Assembly: GCA_963772595.1 (NCBI GenBank)
Contig: CAVYXZ010000007.1
Location: forward strand, 372,001 to 436,000
Length of the DNA: 64,000 nucleotides
Reading direction: 5' to 3'
From: CAVYXZ01 sp963772595
GTDB taxonomy: Bacteria; Chloroflexota; Anaerolineae; Aggregatilineales; Phototrophicaceae
Shown one piece after another: positions 37,689-46,759 of the stretch; within the stretch, counting starts at the first letter, position 1, and each line of letters starts with the position of its first letter. A program made the translations under genes and the position numbers. Below the pieces are notes generated by a model that did not search any database, had not been told where the DNA came from, and saw nothing but the letters and a program-made list of their open reading frames with translations.

Positions 37689-39062
37689 TCAAGCCCCGGT
37701 AGGCGGACCCTGTTTCGCGTCCAGTTGAGCCTGAATGCGCTCGATAAAGGGCAGCATATGGGCCGAGCGTGTTTCGCCGAGGGCTTTCTGCAAGCGGTGC
37801 AGCGTATCCAGCAGGCTCTCGAACACGTAGGGCGAATCGACTGGCGCACTGCGCAGCACCGCCGCCAGCGCTTCTTCCGCTTTGTCCAGTTTTCCGAGTG
37901 CCAGCCGGGCCGTGAGCAAATCGGCAAAGCCCCAGTAATTATCGACTCGCCCCTGCACCTCGCCCCAGGCCAGATCCTCGACGCGCTCGTACATTCTCAG
38001 CATGGCATCCACATTGTCTTTCTGGGCATAGAGCAGCGCCAGGTTGCTGAAAGCATATGAGGAATGCGGCGTCGCTTCAGCGGCCTGTTCATAGGCAAAG
38101 ATTGCGTCGTCCACCTGGCCCCGGCGGCGATACAAGCCCCCTAAGGACCCCCACCAGGATTCGTTATCGTCGTCCAGCAGTTTGGGCGATAAGCGCAGGG
38201 CCTTGAGCAGCAGGGTCGAGGCCTGATCGAGTTCAAGATCTCGTTCAATGCCCCTCGGCATTGTCTCGCCGATGCGCCGGTAGACATAGCCCAGACAGGC
38301 TAAGGCCGGGGCGAAATTGGCTTCGAGTTCCAGCGCCCGTGTCAGATGTTCCTGAGCGCTGTTCAGGTTGCCCGCCTGAGTGAACACGTAGCCCAGACGA
38401 TAGTGTGTGACGACACTGTCCGGGTCCAGCTCCAGAGCGCGTTTGTAAGCGTCAATGGCCCCGGCATAATCGCCCGCGCGATACTGCCTTTCTCCCAGTG
38501 GCAGGAGCGAGAGCGCGAGATTGGCCTTGGCCGAGTTCTCACGCTGAAGCTGCGCGCTCATCTCCAGATCATCACGTACTTTTTGCAGTTCGGCGCTCTT
38601 TTGCTCGACCTCTTTCTCGAAGCGAAGACGGGCTTCTTCGAGGTTTTTCTGCGCTTCATTCAACTGGTTAAAACCCAGATAGCCCCCCGCGACCGCCAGT
38701 ACCGGGATCAGCACGCCGACAATCGCGGTCACGTTCTGGAACAGGCCCAGCAGGTCGTTAGTGGTATCCAGATGCTTGCTGACTTCATCCGCCGCATCCT
38801 GAGCATAACGCTGGGCATCTTCTGCGGCATTCACGGCCCGGTCGGTTTCGTAGAAAACCTGGGTCGCCAGATCATCCACCGATTCCCCTGGCTGTGGCGC
38901 AGCACTCGTCGCCAATACCGGAGGGGCTGCCGTCGCCTGATGCTGGCGCAGATCGCCGCCCTCCGCTGCCTTGGCACTGACCACAAAGGTAAACACCACC
39001 ACGTAAATCAGCGAGAGAAGCGAAATCGCCAGTATGATTATCTGATAACGCCGCATAGCCAC
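37689..39062 (-). CDS. Membrane-anchored TPR protein
   Basis: A 457-residue protein. The N-terminal helix (IIILAISLLSLIYVVVFTFVV) and a second helix near 112-130 (AIVGVLIPVLAVAGGYLGF) are followed by a coiled coil (about 135-180) and tetratricopeptide repeats (ERQYRAGDYAGAIDAYKRALELDPDS and following units to about 340). TPR arrays mediate protein-protein contact; the partner is unknown. Domain order suggests the TPRs face the cytoplasm, but topology is uncertain. Confidence 0.75.
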   Translation of the reverse strand: MAMRRYQIIILAISLLSLIYVVVFTFVVSAKAAEGGDLRQHQATAAPPVLATSAAPQPGESVDDLATQVFYETDRAVNAAEDAQRYAQDAADEVSKHLDTTNDLLGLFQNVTAIVGVLIPVLAVAGGYLGFNQLNEAQKNLEEARLRFEKEVEQKSAELQKVRDDLEMSAQLQRENSAKANLALSLLPLGERQYRAGDYAGAIDAYKRALELDPDSVVTHYRLGYVFTQAGNLNSAQEHLTRALELEANFAPALACLGYVYRRIGETMPRGIERDLELDQASTLLLKALRLSPKLLDDDNESWWGSLGGLYRRRGQVDDAIFAYEQAAEATPHSSYAFSNLALLYAQKDNVDAMLRMYERVEDLAWGEVQGRVDNYWGFADLLTARLALGKLDKAEEALAAVLRSAPVDSPYVFESLLDTLHRLQKALGETRSAHMLPFIERIQAQLDAKQGPPTGA

Positions 39063-39221
39063 CCGTCCTTTTAGCCAATGAGACTGCGGCGATTATACTC
39101 CCCAATGCTTAATTCACCGCAATCCAGGATAAGAAACTCAGTAAAAAACGGCCCGGTTGACCCAAAGCAGTAGCGTATGCAGGCGGCGCGGTATTGACTT
39201 GCGTCTACGAGATTGAGGTCA

Positions 39222-40145
39222 TCAGGAGGCGAGGCTGCTGCGGAGGGTTTCGCCGTCTTTGTATTCGACCAGAGTCAGCCCGGCGCGCTTGCGGCAGGTG
39301 AGCTGGCCGCCATAGGGCGCGGTAAAACTGCCCGACGTCGGTGCCACGTCCTGATAGTCGCGCCCGACGGCGACAGTGACATAGCCCAGGTGCGGCTGGC
39401 GCTTGTTAGTGGGGTCAAAAGCAAAAGCGCCGAATCCGTTTCGCAGCGGCAGCAGCACCTCGACCCAGGCGTGCGACCCGCCCTCGCCGAGCAGATGGCC
39501 GGATACGTAGCGCGCCGGTAAGCCCGCCGTCCGGCAGATGGCGATCATGATATGGGCGAAGTCCTGACACAGGCCCTGCCCCAGCGCCAGTGCTTCGGCG
39601 GCGGTCGTCATGACACTGGTTCTGCCGCTGGCATACTCCATGACCCCATAGACCCACTCGCTGATACGCCGGGCCAGATCATGTTCGTCGCTCGCCTGGA
39701 CTCGTAACTGACGTGCGATCAAGCGGATCTGCGCATCCGGCGTTGTCAGGCGCGTCGAATCGAGATATGACCGGGCCTTGGCGGTCGGCATCACCGGCTG
39801 AGGCAGATCAGGCAGTGCGCTCTCGACGAGCAAATACACGTCAAACGAGATCAGGCGATCCGCTTCCGGCAGGTCCAGTTCCATGATGCGATTGCCGAAA
39901 CGATCCGCGATTTGCAGGATGGCGGCAGGCTGTGGATGAGCCGCCAGACGATGGTTGAGCAGCCGCTGCGGGCCGTAGCGGTCGGCAGGCACGACGACGA
40001 GGCGCTGTTTCAGATTACGAATCGGCCCCGGATAGACGTACTCGAACCGCTGGTAAAACTGGCAGCGAGTCCGCCGAACCCTGGCCCAATCCACTGCGCG
40101 ATGGTCGATATAGTTGACCGCCTGTGTGAACGCAGAATCATCCAT
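39222..40145 (-). CDS. Transglutaminase-like cysteine protease family protein (second of pair)
   Basis: About 307 residues. An N-terminal beta domain (FYQRFEYVYPGPIRNLKQRLVVVP) is followed by a papain-like transglutaminase core with catalytic Cys in GQGLCQDFAHIMIAICR, His in GGSHAWVEVLLP and Asp in AFDPTNKR. I start at 40145 (MDDSAFTQ), which overlaps the previous stop by eight bases; the longer frame to 40274 has no supporting site. Such proteins may be amidases or inactive binding proteins; many bacterial ones sit with circularly permuted ATP-grasp genes, not seen here. Confidence 0.85.
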   Translation of the reverse strand: MDDSAFTQAVNYIDHRAVDWARVRRTRCQFYQRFEYVYPGPIRNLKQRLVVVPADRYGPQRLLNHRLAAHPQPAAILQIADRFGNRIMELDLPEADRLISFDVYLLVESALPDLPQPVMPTAKARSYLDSTRLTTPDAQIRLIARQLRVQASDEHDLARRISEWVYGVMEYASGRTSVMTTAAEALALGQGLCQDFAHIMIAICRTAGLPARYVSGHLLGEGGSHAWVEVLLPLRNGFGAFAFDPTNKRQPHLGYVTVAVGRDYQDVAPTSGSFTAPYGGQLTCRKRAGLTLVEYKDGETLRSSLAS

Positions 40146-40989
40146 GCGGCGCGCTGCCTTCCAGCGAGAGTGAATTGAGCGTTTCCTGGTCATCGACCTG
40201 ATCAGCCCAGACCTGAAGTGTGTGCATCTGGGCATCCCCGTACACAGTAGACAGCGCGACATCCACCGCATCACGCCCGCGCGCGATCAGCACTCGCCCG
40301 GTACGTGGCCGGTTATGGCGTGCGTCGAAGCTGCGCCAGGCCCCCTCCATATAGACTTCAAACCAGGCGTGAAAATCCATCGGCGAGGGATCCACCGGTA
40401 CGTTAATATCGGGCAGATAGCCGCAGACGTAGCGAGCCGCGAAGTTCAGCGCGCGACAGAAGGAGACACCCATGTGCGCGAAATCCCGGCACACACCACC
40501 CCTCTGCTGGTAGGCATCCCAGCCGGTCGTGCTGGCCGTGCTGCCCGCACCGTAGGCAATGTTATCGTGCAGCCAATCACAGACCGCCTGCACCTGTGCC
40601 CAACCGCCCTCGATATGCCCGAACAAGGCGTAGGCATCGTTAATGAAGAGATCTGAGGGGCAGTGACGGCTGGGCAAAGTATAGACCAGCACGTCGTCGG
40701 GCAGCGCGTCTACGGGTGTCTTCGGCATGTCAGCGTAAACTGGATCGGGCGTGGGCGGCACATCGGCCAGCGCATCGTAGAAAACTTCCAGCGGGCCGAC
40801 CGGGGCCAGCAGCCGCCAGACGAGATTGCCAAAGCCATCCAGATATTCATGCACCGGTACATCCGGGCTGAAGCGCCGCTGTTCCTCCACCAGATGGTGA
40901 TGATAGGTCTGCGGCGGGCGCAGAACAAGCGTCATCGGGGTTGGGAAACTGCTTTCATAGAGGATCCGGCAACCCAGATGAACACGCAT
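40138..40989 (-). CDS. Transglutaminase-like protein (first of pair)
   Basis: About 283 residues with the same architecture as the next gene: N-terminal beta domain (MRVHLGCRILYESSFPTPMTLVLRPP) and a transglutaminase core with Cys in GGVCRDFAHMGVSFCR, His in DFHAWFEVYMEGAWRSFD and Asp in SFDARHNRP. The start at 40989 begins at the domain boundary; the frame extends to 41052. The two genes overlap by eight bases, suggesting coupled translation and a shared complex or divergent substrates after duplication. Confidence 0.83.
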   Translation of the reverse strand: MRVHLGCRILYESSFPTPMTLVLRPPQTYHHHLVEEQRRFSPDVPVHEYLDGFGNLVWRLLAPVGPLEVFYDALADVPPTPDPVYADMPKTPVDALPDDVLVYTLPSRHCPSDLFINDAYALFGHIEGGWAQVQAVCDWLHDNIAYGAGSTASTTGWDAYQQRGGVCRDFAHMGVSFCRALNFAARYVCGYLPDINVPVDPSPMDFHAWFEVYMEGAWRSFDARHNRPRTGRVLIARGRDAVDVALSTVYGDAQMHTLQVWADQVDDQETLNSLSLEGSAPHG

Positions 40990-41267
40990 CGACAGCTTGG
41001 CCTTAGTAAATGAATTACCGCGCATTCTAGTCGGTTTATGCAGCTTTAGCAATCAACAAGGTTCACAAGGAAACAGCGAATGTCTTGGCAGGAATAGGCA
41101 ACATCCCGCTTAGCAATGAGGCGACGAGGCCGTGTTTGCAAACTACATGAAGCTGAATTGAACGCTGTGTTGTTAGCTCGAAATCTGTAATAATTATCGT
41201 AATTCTCCCTGTTTCTCTCCTGTTTAACAGGCTTTTTGTCGGACAATGCGGACTTTGCAAACACGCC

Positions 41268-41987
41268 TTAGTGGGCGGGATTCAGCATCAGGGCACGTTT
41301 TTCCTGGATGCGGTGCTCAATCCAGTGGATGACCTCGCCCAGGCCCTCCTCGCTGCGCGCATCGGTGAAGCGGTAGGGCAGATCGCCACGCTGCTGCCGC
41401 GTATCACGGTCCATGACGTCCAGGCTTGCACCGACGTAATCCGCCAGGCTGATCTTGTTGATGATGAGCAGGTCCGATTTGGTGATGCCCGGCCCGCCCT
41501 TGCGCGGAATCTTGTCGCCGCCCGCCACATCGATCACATAGAGTTCGACATCGACCAGTTCTGGGCTGAAGCTGGCCGCCAGATTATCGCCGCCGCTCTC
41601 CAGGAAGATCAGGTCCAGCTCGCCGCCGAAGCGCTCCATCATCATGTCAATCGCTTCCAGATTGGCCGAGACGTCGTCACGGATGGCGGTGTGCGGGCAG
41701 CCGCCGGTCTCCACGCCGACGATGCGCTCCGCTTCCAGCGCGCTCAGACGGGTGAGGATCGCCGCGTCCTCTTTGGTGAAAATGTCGTTAGTCACGACCG
41801 CGATCTGATAGTCGCCGGACATGCGCTTGCACATGCGCTCGATCAGCGTGGTTTTGCCCGTGCCGACCGGCCCGCCGACGCCGACCAGCAGCGGCTTGAG
41901 ATGCGTCAGGAAGGGTGTATCACGCTCAACATAGGTATGTGTATGCGAATGCGAATGCACGTGATCGGTATCACACATGGGAGGCAC
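41268..41987 (-). CDS. ureG: Urease accessory GTPase UreG
   Basis: SIMIBI-class GTPase that delivers nickel to urease. It has P-loop GGPVGTGKTTLIE, the nickel-binding CPH motif in ETGGCPHTAIRDD, LESGGDN and NKISLADYVGA (base recognition). The N-terminus is histidine-rich (HVHSHSHTHTY), as in UreG forms that store nickel themselves. This matters because ureE is missing from the cluster. Last gene of ureDABCFG. Confidence 0.97.
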   Translation of the reverse strand: MPPMCDTDHVHSHSHTHTYVERDTPFLTHLKPLLVGVGGPVGTGKTTLIERMCKRMSGDYQIAVVTNDIFTKEDAAILTRLSALEAERIVGVETGGCPHTAIRDDVSANLEAIDMMMERFGGELDLIFLESGGDNLAASFSPELVDVELYVIDVAGGDKIPRKGGPGITKSDLLIINKISLADYVGASLDVMDRDTRQQRGDLPYRFTDARSEEGLGEVIHWIEHRIQEKRALMLNPAH

Positions 41988-41989
41988 TC

Positions 41990-42670
41990 CTAAGAAATAA
42001 ACAGACGTCGGAAGAGATATTCATGCTGCATGGCGCGGATTTCCAGCGCGGGCATAAACACCCGGCAGTCCGCCAGCGGGATGTCGCAGGACCGCGCAAC
42101 GGCTTCGTCGATGACCGGCTGCATCTGGTGAATCACGGCCTGAATGCGCGTCTGGCCCAGGTTCAGCAGCTTGACCGCCGCCAGCGCCTGGCCCATCACG
42201 AAGTTGGCCGTGTAGCTCAGCAGCGCCGCTTGAAGCTCTGCGCCCAAGTCGCTAAAGATCACGCTGTAGGCAAGCGGCTGGTGCCCGCTGCACTGCCGCG
42301 CCTGGATGGCCTCAAAGTAGCGCCGCGCCATATCCCCGCCATAGAGCGGCAGCGCCGAGCGCAGGAAGCGCCGCCCGACCTGATGGCTGGCCTCGCGCAG
42401 TTCACGCACCGGCATCATGGCCGAGAGCCGTTCGTCCAGTTCACAGAGCCATTCAAAATCGGCGTCGTGGGCTTCGCGCAGAAAGACCAGATCACAGCAG
42501 GCCAGCGATTCGCGCAGGCGGACGCTGAGAAACTCCAGCAGACTGCGGTCATCATGCACAATCCCAGCCTGCGTGTAGGTCTCCAGGCCGTAGGAATGCG
42601 AAAAGGCTCCACTCGGAAAAGCCGAATCGCTCAGTTGCAGCAGCGGCAGCAGCGCGGCGGCATCCATCAT
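41990..42670 (-). CDS. ureF: Urease accessory protein UreF
   Basis: All-helical chaperone that links apo-urease with UreD and UreG. It starts LLPLLQLSDSAFPSGAFSHSYGLETY, the family signature, and has MGQALAAVKLLNLGQTRIQAVI in the middle. Its 226 residues are normal. The start overlaps the last base of ureC and the stop lies two bases before ureG. Confidence 0.95.
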   Translation of the reverse strand: MMDAAALLPLLQLSDSAFPSGAFSHSYGLETYTQAGIVHDDRSLLEFLSVRLRESLACCDLVFLREAHDADFEWLCELDERLSAMMPVRELREASHQVGRRFLRSALPLYGGDMARRYFEAIQARQCSGHQPLAYSVIFSDLGAELQAALLSYTANFVMGQALAAVKLLNLGQTRIQAVIHQMQPVIDEAVARSCDIPLADCRVFMPALEIRAMQHEYLFRRLFIS

Positions 42671-44388
42671 CAGAACAGGAAATAACGCTGCGCCATCGGC
42701 AGCGACTCCGCTGGTTCACAGGTTATCAGTTCTCCATCGACGCGCACTTCGTAGGTCTCCGGGTTGACCTCAATCTGCGGCAGATAGTCGTTGAGCAGCA
42801 TATCCTGCTTGCCCAGGCCCCGGCAGTTCTCGACGGCGGCGACCATCTTGTTCAGCTTGAGGTTATCCGGCACGCCGTTGTCGATCCCGGCTTTGGAGAG
42901 AAAGGTCAGCGAGGTCGAGTAGCCCGCGCGGCCAAAGCTGCCGAACATCGGGCGGCCATGCACCGGCTGCGGCGTGGGGATTGAGGCGTTGGCGTCGCCC
43001 ATTTGCGCGTAAGCGATGAAGCCGCCTTTGACGATCATTTCCGGCTTGACACCAAAGAAAGCCGGTTTCCACAGCACCAGATCCGCCAGCTTCCCGGCTT
43101 CAATCGAGCCGATATGCTTCGCCATGCCGTGCGCAATGGCTGGGTTGATGGTGTACTTGGCGATGTAGCGCCGCACGCGGAAATTATCATTGCGGGCCGT
43201 ATCCTGTGGCAGCGCGCCGAACTGCACCTTCATCTTGTGCGCGGTCTGCCAGGTGCGGATGATAACCTCACCGACCCGCCCCATCGCCTGCGAATCGGAG
43301 GCGATCATGCTCAATGCGCCCCGATCATGCAGAATGTCCTCGGCGGCGATGGTCTCTGGGCGAATGCGCGATTCAGCGAAAGCCAGATCTTCCGGGATCG
43401 AGGGGCTGAGATGATGGCAGACCATGAGCATGTCGAGATGCTCGTCGATGGTGTTGACCGTAAAGGGCCGTGTCGGATTGGTGGAGCTGGGCAGCACGTT
43501 TGGCTCACCACAGACGCGGATGATGTCCGGGGCATGGCCGCCGCCCGCGCCTTCGGTGTGGTAGGTGTGAATGGTGCGGCCCTTGAAGGCGGCTATCGAA
43601 TCGTCCACAAAACCGGCTTCGTTGAGCGTGTCGGTGTGGATGGCGACCTGTACGTCATACTGGTCAGCCACGGCCAGCGCAGTGTCGATCACCGCCGAGG
43701 TCGTGCCCCAATCCTCGTGCAGCTTCAGGCCCAGCACGCCCGCCTCAATCTGCTCGACCAGCGCAGGCGCAAGCGAAGCGTTGCCTTTGCCCAGGTAGCC
43801 CAGATTCATCGGAAAGCCTTCCGCCGCCTCCAGCATCCGCGCCAGATTCCACGCGCCGGGGGTGCAGGTGGTCGCGTTGGTGCCGGTGGCCGGGCCGGTG
43901 CCGCCGCCGATCATGGTGGTGATGCCGGAAGACAGCGCCTCCTCGATCTGCTGCGGGGCGATAAAGTGAATATGCGCGTCGATTCCGCCCGCCGTGACAA
44001 TCATGCCCTCTGCGGCGATCACTTCCGTCGATGCGCCGACGACCATACCGGGCGTGACGCCTTCCATGATGCCGGGATTACCCGATTTGCCGATGCCGAC
44101 GATGCGGCCATCGCGCACGCCGATGTCGGCCTTGACGATGCCCCAGTGGTCGATGACAAGCGCGTTGGTCAGCACCAGATCCAGCGCGCCATCTGCGCGG
44201 GTGACGTTGGGCGATTGGCCCATGCCGTCGCGCAGGGTCTTGCCGCCGCCGAACTTGGCCTCGTCGCCATAGTGCGTGTAATCTTTTTCGACTTCAATAA
44301 TCAACTCGGTATCGGCCAGCCGCACGCGATCCCCGACTGTCGGGCCGTAGAGATCCGCATAGGCACGCCGTGAGATGGGTAAAGGCAT
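42670..44388 (-). CDS. ureC: Urease alpha subunit
   Basis: Catalytic subunit that hydrolyses urea to ammonia and carbamate. The 572-residue protein has AHIHFIAPQQIEEALSSG (nickel His ligands), GLKLHEDWGTT with the carbamylated lysine, and MVCHHLSPSIPEDLAFAESRIR with the active-site flap His. TEGAGGGHAPDII and SDSQAMGRVGEVI also match. All key residues seen are present, so the enzyme should be active if nickel is supplied. Confidence 0.98.
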   Translation of the reverse strand: MPLPISRRAYADLYGPTVGDRVRLADTELIIEVEKDYTHYGDEAKFGGGKTLRDGMGQSPNVTRADGALDLVLTNALVIDHWGIVKADIGVRDGRIVGIGKSGNPGIMEGVTPGMVVGASTEVIAAEGMIVTAGGIDAHIHFIAPQQIEEALSSGITTMIGGGTGPATGTNATTCTPGAWNLARMLEAAEGFPMNLGYLGKGNASLAPALVEQIEAGVLGLKLHEDWGTTSAVIDTALAVADQYDVQVAIHTDTLNEAGFVDDSIAAFKGRTIHTYHTEGAGGGHAPDIIRVCGEPNVLPSSTNPTRPFTVNTIDEHLDMLMVCHHLSPSIPEDLAFAESRIRPETIAAEDILHDRGALSMIASDSQAMGRVGEVIIRTWQTAHKMKVQFGALPQDTARNDNFRVRRYIAKYTINPAIAHGMAKHIGSIEAGKLADLVLWKPAFFGVKPEMIVKGGFIAYAQMGDANASIPTPQPVHGRPMFGSFGRAGYSTSLTFLSKAGIDNGVPDNLKLNKMVAAVENCRGLGKQDMLLNDYLPQIEVNPETYEVRVDGELITCEPAESLPMAQRYFLF

Positions 44389-44402
44389 AGGGTTACAATC
44401 CT

Positions 44403-44717
44403 TTATTTGTCTAGAGCGCCGTCAGTCAGGTTATTCAGGCCGAAGACGACCCGCTCGCCGCCGATTTCGGTCAGTTCGACCGTTTTCTCGTCGCCGGGTT
44501 CAAAGCGCACCGTCACGCCGGAGGGGATGTTCAGGCGCATCCCATAAGCGGCCTGCTGGTCGAAGGACAGCGCGCGGTTGACCTCGTAGAAGTGAAAATG
44601 CGAGCCAACCTGCACGGGCCGGTCGCCGGTATTGGCAACCGCCAGCGTGATGACCTTGCGGCCCGCGTTGGCGATAATGTCGTCGGGTTCCAGAAAGTAT
44701 TCGCCGGGTATCATCAT
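44403..44717 (-). CDS. ureB: Urease beta subunit
   Basis: A 104-residue structural subunit. It has IPGEYFLEPDDIIANAGR, NTGDRPVQVGSHFHFYEVNRALSFDR-like text (here SFDQQAAYGMRLNIPSGVTVRFEPGD) and the C-terminal GGERVVFGLNNLTDG. Lies between ureA and ureC with short gaps. Confidence 0.97.
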   Translation of the reverse strand: MMIPGEYFLEPDDIIANAGRKVITLAVANTGDRPVQVGSHFHFYEVNRALSFDQQAAYGMRLNIPSGVTVRFEPGDEKTVELTEIGGERVVFGLNNLTDGALDK

Positions 44718-44727
44718 GTGTCCTCGC

Positions 44728-45030
44728 TCAGCGGATCGGCTGGTGAATCGTCACCAGCTTGGTGCCATCGGGAAAAGTGCCTTCGATCTGAATCTCCGGG
44801 ATCATCTCCGGGATGCCCTCCATCACGTCGTCCGGCGTGAGGATGGTCGTGCCGTACTGCATCAGCTCGGCCACACTGCGGCCCTCCCGGATGCCTTCCA
44901 GCACTTCGGCGGTGATGAGCGCGATGGTTTCGGGATAATTCAGCTTGAGGCCCCGCGCCTTGCGATCTCGCGCCACCATCGCGGCGACATAGACCAGCAG
45001 CTTATCTTTCTCGCGTGGTGATAAATCCAT
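44728..45030 (-). CDS. ureA: Urease gamma subunit
   Basis: A 100-residue subunit. MDLSPREKDKLLVYVAAMVA is the typical start, so I use ATG 45030 rather than the TTG six bases earlier. NYPETIALITAEVLEGIREGRSVAELM and EGIPEMIPEIQIEGTFPDGTKLVTIH also match the family. AAAGGAC lies upstream. Confidence 0.97.
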   Translation of the reverse strand: MDLSPREKDKLLVYVAAMVARDRKARGLKLNYPETIALITAEVLEGIREGRSVAELMQYGTTILTPDDVMEGIPEMIPEIQIEGTFPDGTKLVTIHQPIR

Positions 45031-45045
45031 TGGCAAAATGTCCTT

Positions 45046-46011
45046 TCACAGTTTACGCAAACTCGGCGCGGGCAGCCGCAGGTAGTCCTGCCGGACCTGC
45101 CGCCACAGGGCTGTCAGCGCATCCGCCATCGGTGACCAGTACGGTGCCAGCAGCCGCAGGGCCACGCCATCCCGATACAGAGTTGAAGCACTGCCCAGCA
45201 GCGCGGCATTCTCCTCCAGCGCAGCGGACTGCGCCTCACAGAAAGCCGGAGCGTCTAGCCCGATGCGCGCCAGATCGCCCAGCAGATACCAGCTTGACCA
45301 GCAGCGATAGCCTTCCAGCAGACCGATCTGTTGCAGGTCCAGTTCACGCGGGCGAATATCTTGCCGCTCGTGCAGCAGCAAGCCGCGCGTATCACGGACA
45401 GTCAGGCGGTTCAAAAAACGCCGGAAACGCAGCACCTCACCACGCGCTAGCCGCCCCGGCATGACACTGTCCTGGATCATCAGCAGCGCGCCTTCGTGCA
45501 GATACACGTCGATAGCCTGCTCGAAATCGGCGTCCTCGAAGAGAATGGCCGCATCCGGGATGTATTCCAGCACCGCGCCCGGCATGACCTCGATGGTCAC
45601 CTGCTGCACGGCGCGCTCATCCGGCATCCGGTAGACTTTGGTGGCGGCCAGCGTCGTCACCAGCGCGTGCGCTTCGGCTTCCACGCGGATTTGAATGTCG
45701 TAGCGGTCACCCTGCACCACCCCACCGGTCGGGCTGAGCATGTAGACACAGGCGCAGCCAGCCGCATCGGTGATGGCCTGCATCACCTGTAAGGGCGTGC
45801 GAAAGAAGCTGTCGCACATAATGCTGTGATCGCCCCGGCGGGCAAAGCCCAGGCGCAGTTCGCCAGAGCGCGCCGCCCGGTGCTGTAAACCGCGCACCGC
45901 GTGAATTTCTTTGATCGCCGTCAAGGTCGCGTCTTTATCCACCAGTTTGCCAATCGGTGCGCTGCCGCTGAACGAATACAGATTATGTTGGTGTTCCACG
46001 CTGCTAAACAT
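45046..46011 (-). CDS. ureD: Urease accessory protein UreD/UreH
   Basis: Scaffold that binds apo-urease with UreF. Recognisable segments are GELRLGFARRGDHSIMCDSFFRTPLQVMQAI, YMLSPTGGVVQGDRYDIQIRVEAEAHALVTT and ATKVYRM. First gene of the operon. The start is uncertain: the open frame reaches 46074 with a Cys-rich N-terminus (CKSCGKCC) not usual for UreD, ATG 46011 is a middle choice, and a GTG nearer GLQHRAARSGEL is possible. Confidence 0.92.
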   Translation of the reverse strand: MFSSVEHQHNLYSFSGSAPIGKLVDKDATLTAIKEIHAVRGLQHRAARSGELRLGFARRGDHSIMCDSFFRTPLQVMQAITDAAGCACVYMLSPTGGVVQGDRYDIQIRVEAEAHALVTTLAATKVYRMPDERAVQQVTIEVMPGAVLEYIPDAAILFEDADFEQAIDVYLHEGALLMIQDSVMPGRLARGEVLRFRRFLNRLTVRDTRGLLLHERQDIRPRELDLQQIGLLEGYRCWSSWYLLGDLARIGLDAPAFCEAQSAALEENAALLGSASTLYRDGVALRLLAPYWSPMADALTALWRQVRQDYLRLPAPSLRKL

Positions 46012-46250
46012 ACCGAGTATGTCAGTTCGATTCGCGCAACATTTCCCACAAGATTTACATGCATTGTTTGGCATTTTCCACCAAAGCGCAATTTGGAAGC
46101 GCGCTGAAGCCCGTTTCTCGGTGATCTTTTACGGAGTCTCTACAAATCGTTTGTCAATATGTCACAAGCTTATGGGGCACGATTAGCCTTGCGGCGCGAA
46201 TCGCACATATGAGCCACAATGAACATGGTGCGATCTCAGGAGGGATGAGA

Positions 46251-46745
46251 ATGGCCGAGCCGATCAGCGCAGACTGGCAGCTTTTTATTGAGCAGTATCC
46301 ACAAATGATGAGCGTCATCCGGCAGCTTGCGAAGGAGGACTGGTACCTGCGCGAGGGCTGGACCGCCTTTATCGGTCACTATCACGCGGGCATTTATCTT
46401 CAGGTCTTCAAGCCGCACTGGTTCAACCAGACCGGCGACGAAATCCATCTGGAAGCGGCGCTGACAGCCGAGACTCTGGCGCAGGGTGCGACCGGCATCG
46501 ACCTGCATGTAACCCACAAGAATCTGTTCGACCGCGAGCGCTTCAACGCCTACGCCACACCGCGCATGGAGGCCCTGGTCGCCACCTGGCCGGGCGAGGT
46601 CTGGTTCAAGGCGCACACCATCTCGGAACGACTGGGGATGCACGTCAAGTTCACGAAATCCGGCTTCCCCAAGCAGATGGCCGCCGCCTATCGCCAGCTT
46701 GCCGCCCTCGGCCCGATCATCGACGCCGGGCTGGCACAGCTTTAG
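46251..46745 (+). CDS. Hypothetical protein paired with a nucleotidyltransferase
   Basis: I do not recognise this 164-residue protein. It looks soluble, mixed alpha/beta, with many aromatic residues (HYHAGIYLQVFKPHWFNQTGDEIHLEAAL). ATG 46251 has AGGAGG (46238-46243) seven bases upstream and is preferred over the frame start at 46209. The nucleotidyltransferase gene begins 14 bases after its stop, so the two are probably cotranscribed. Confidence 0.6.
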   Translation: MAEPISADWQLFIEQYPQMMSVIRQLAKEDWYLREGWTAFIGHYHAGIYLQVFKPHWFNQTGDEIHLEAALTAETLAQGATGIDLHVTHKNLFDRERFNAYATPRMEALVATWPGEVWFKAHTISERLGMHVKFTKSGFPKQMAAAYRQLAALGPIIDAGLAQL

Positions 46746-46759
46746 CGCAGGGAAATCTC

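Noticed and set aside
43003..44373. A 456-codon plus-strand frame opposite ureC
   Set aside because: It is the complement shadow of a certain gene in GC-rich DNA, has no domain, and reads as Arg/His/Asp-rich low-complexity sequence.
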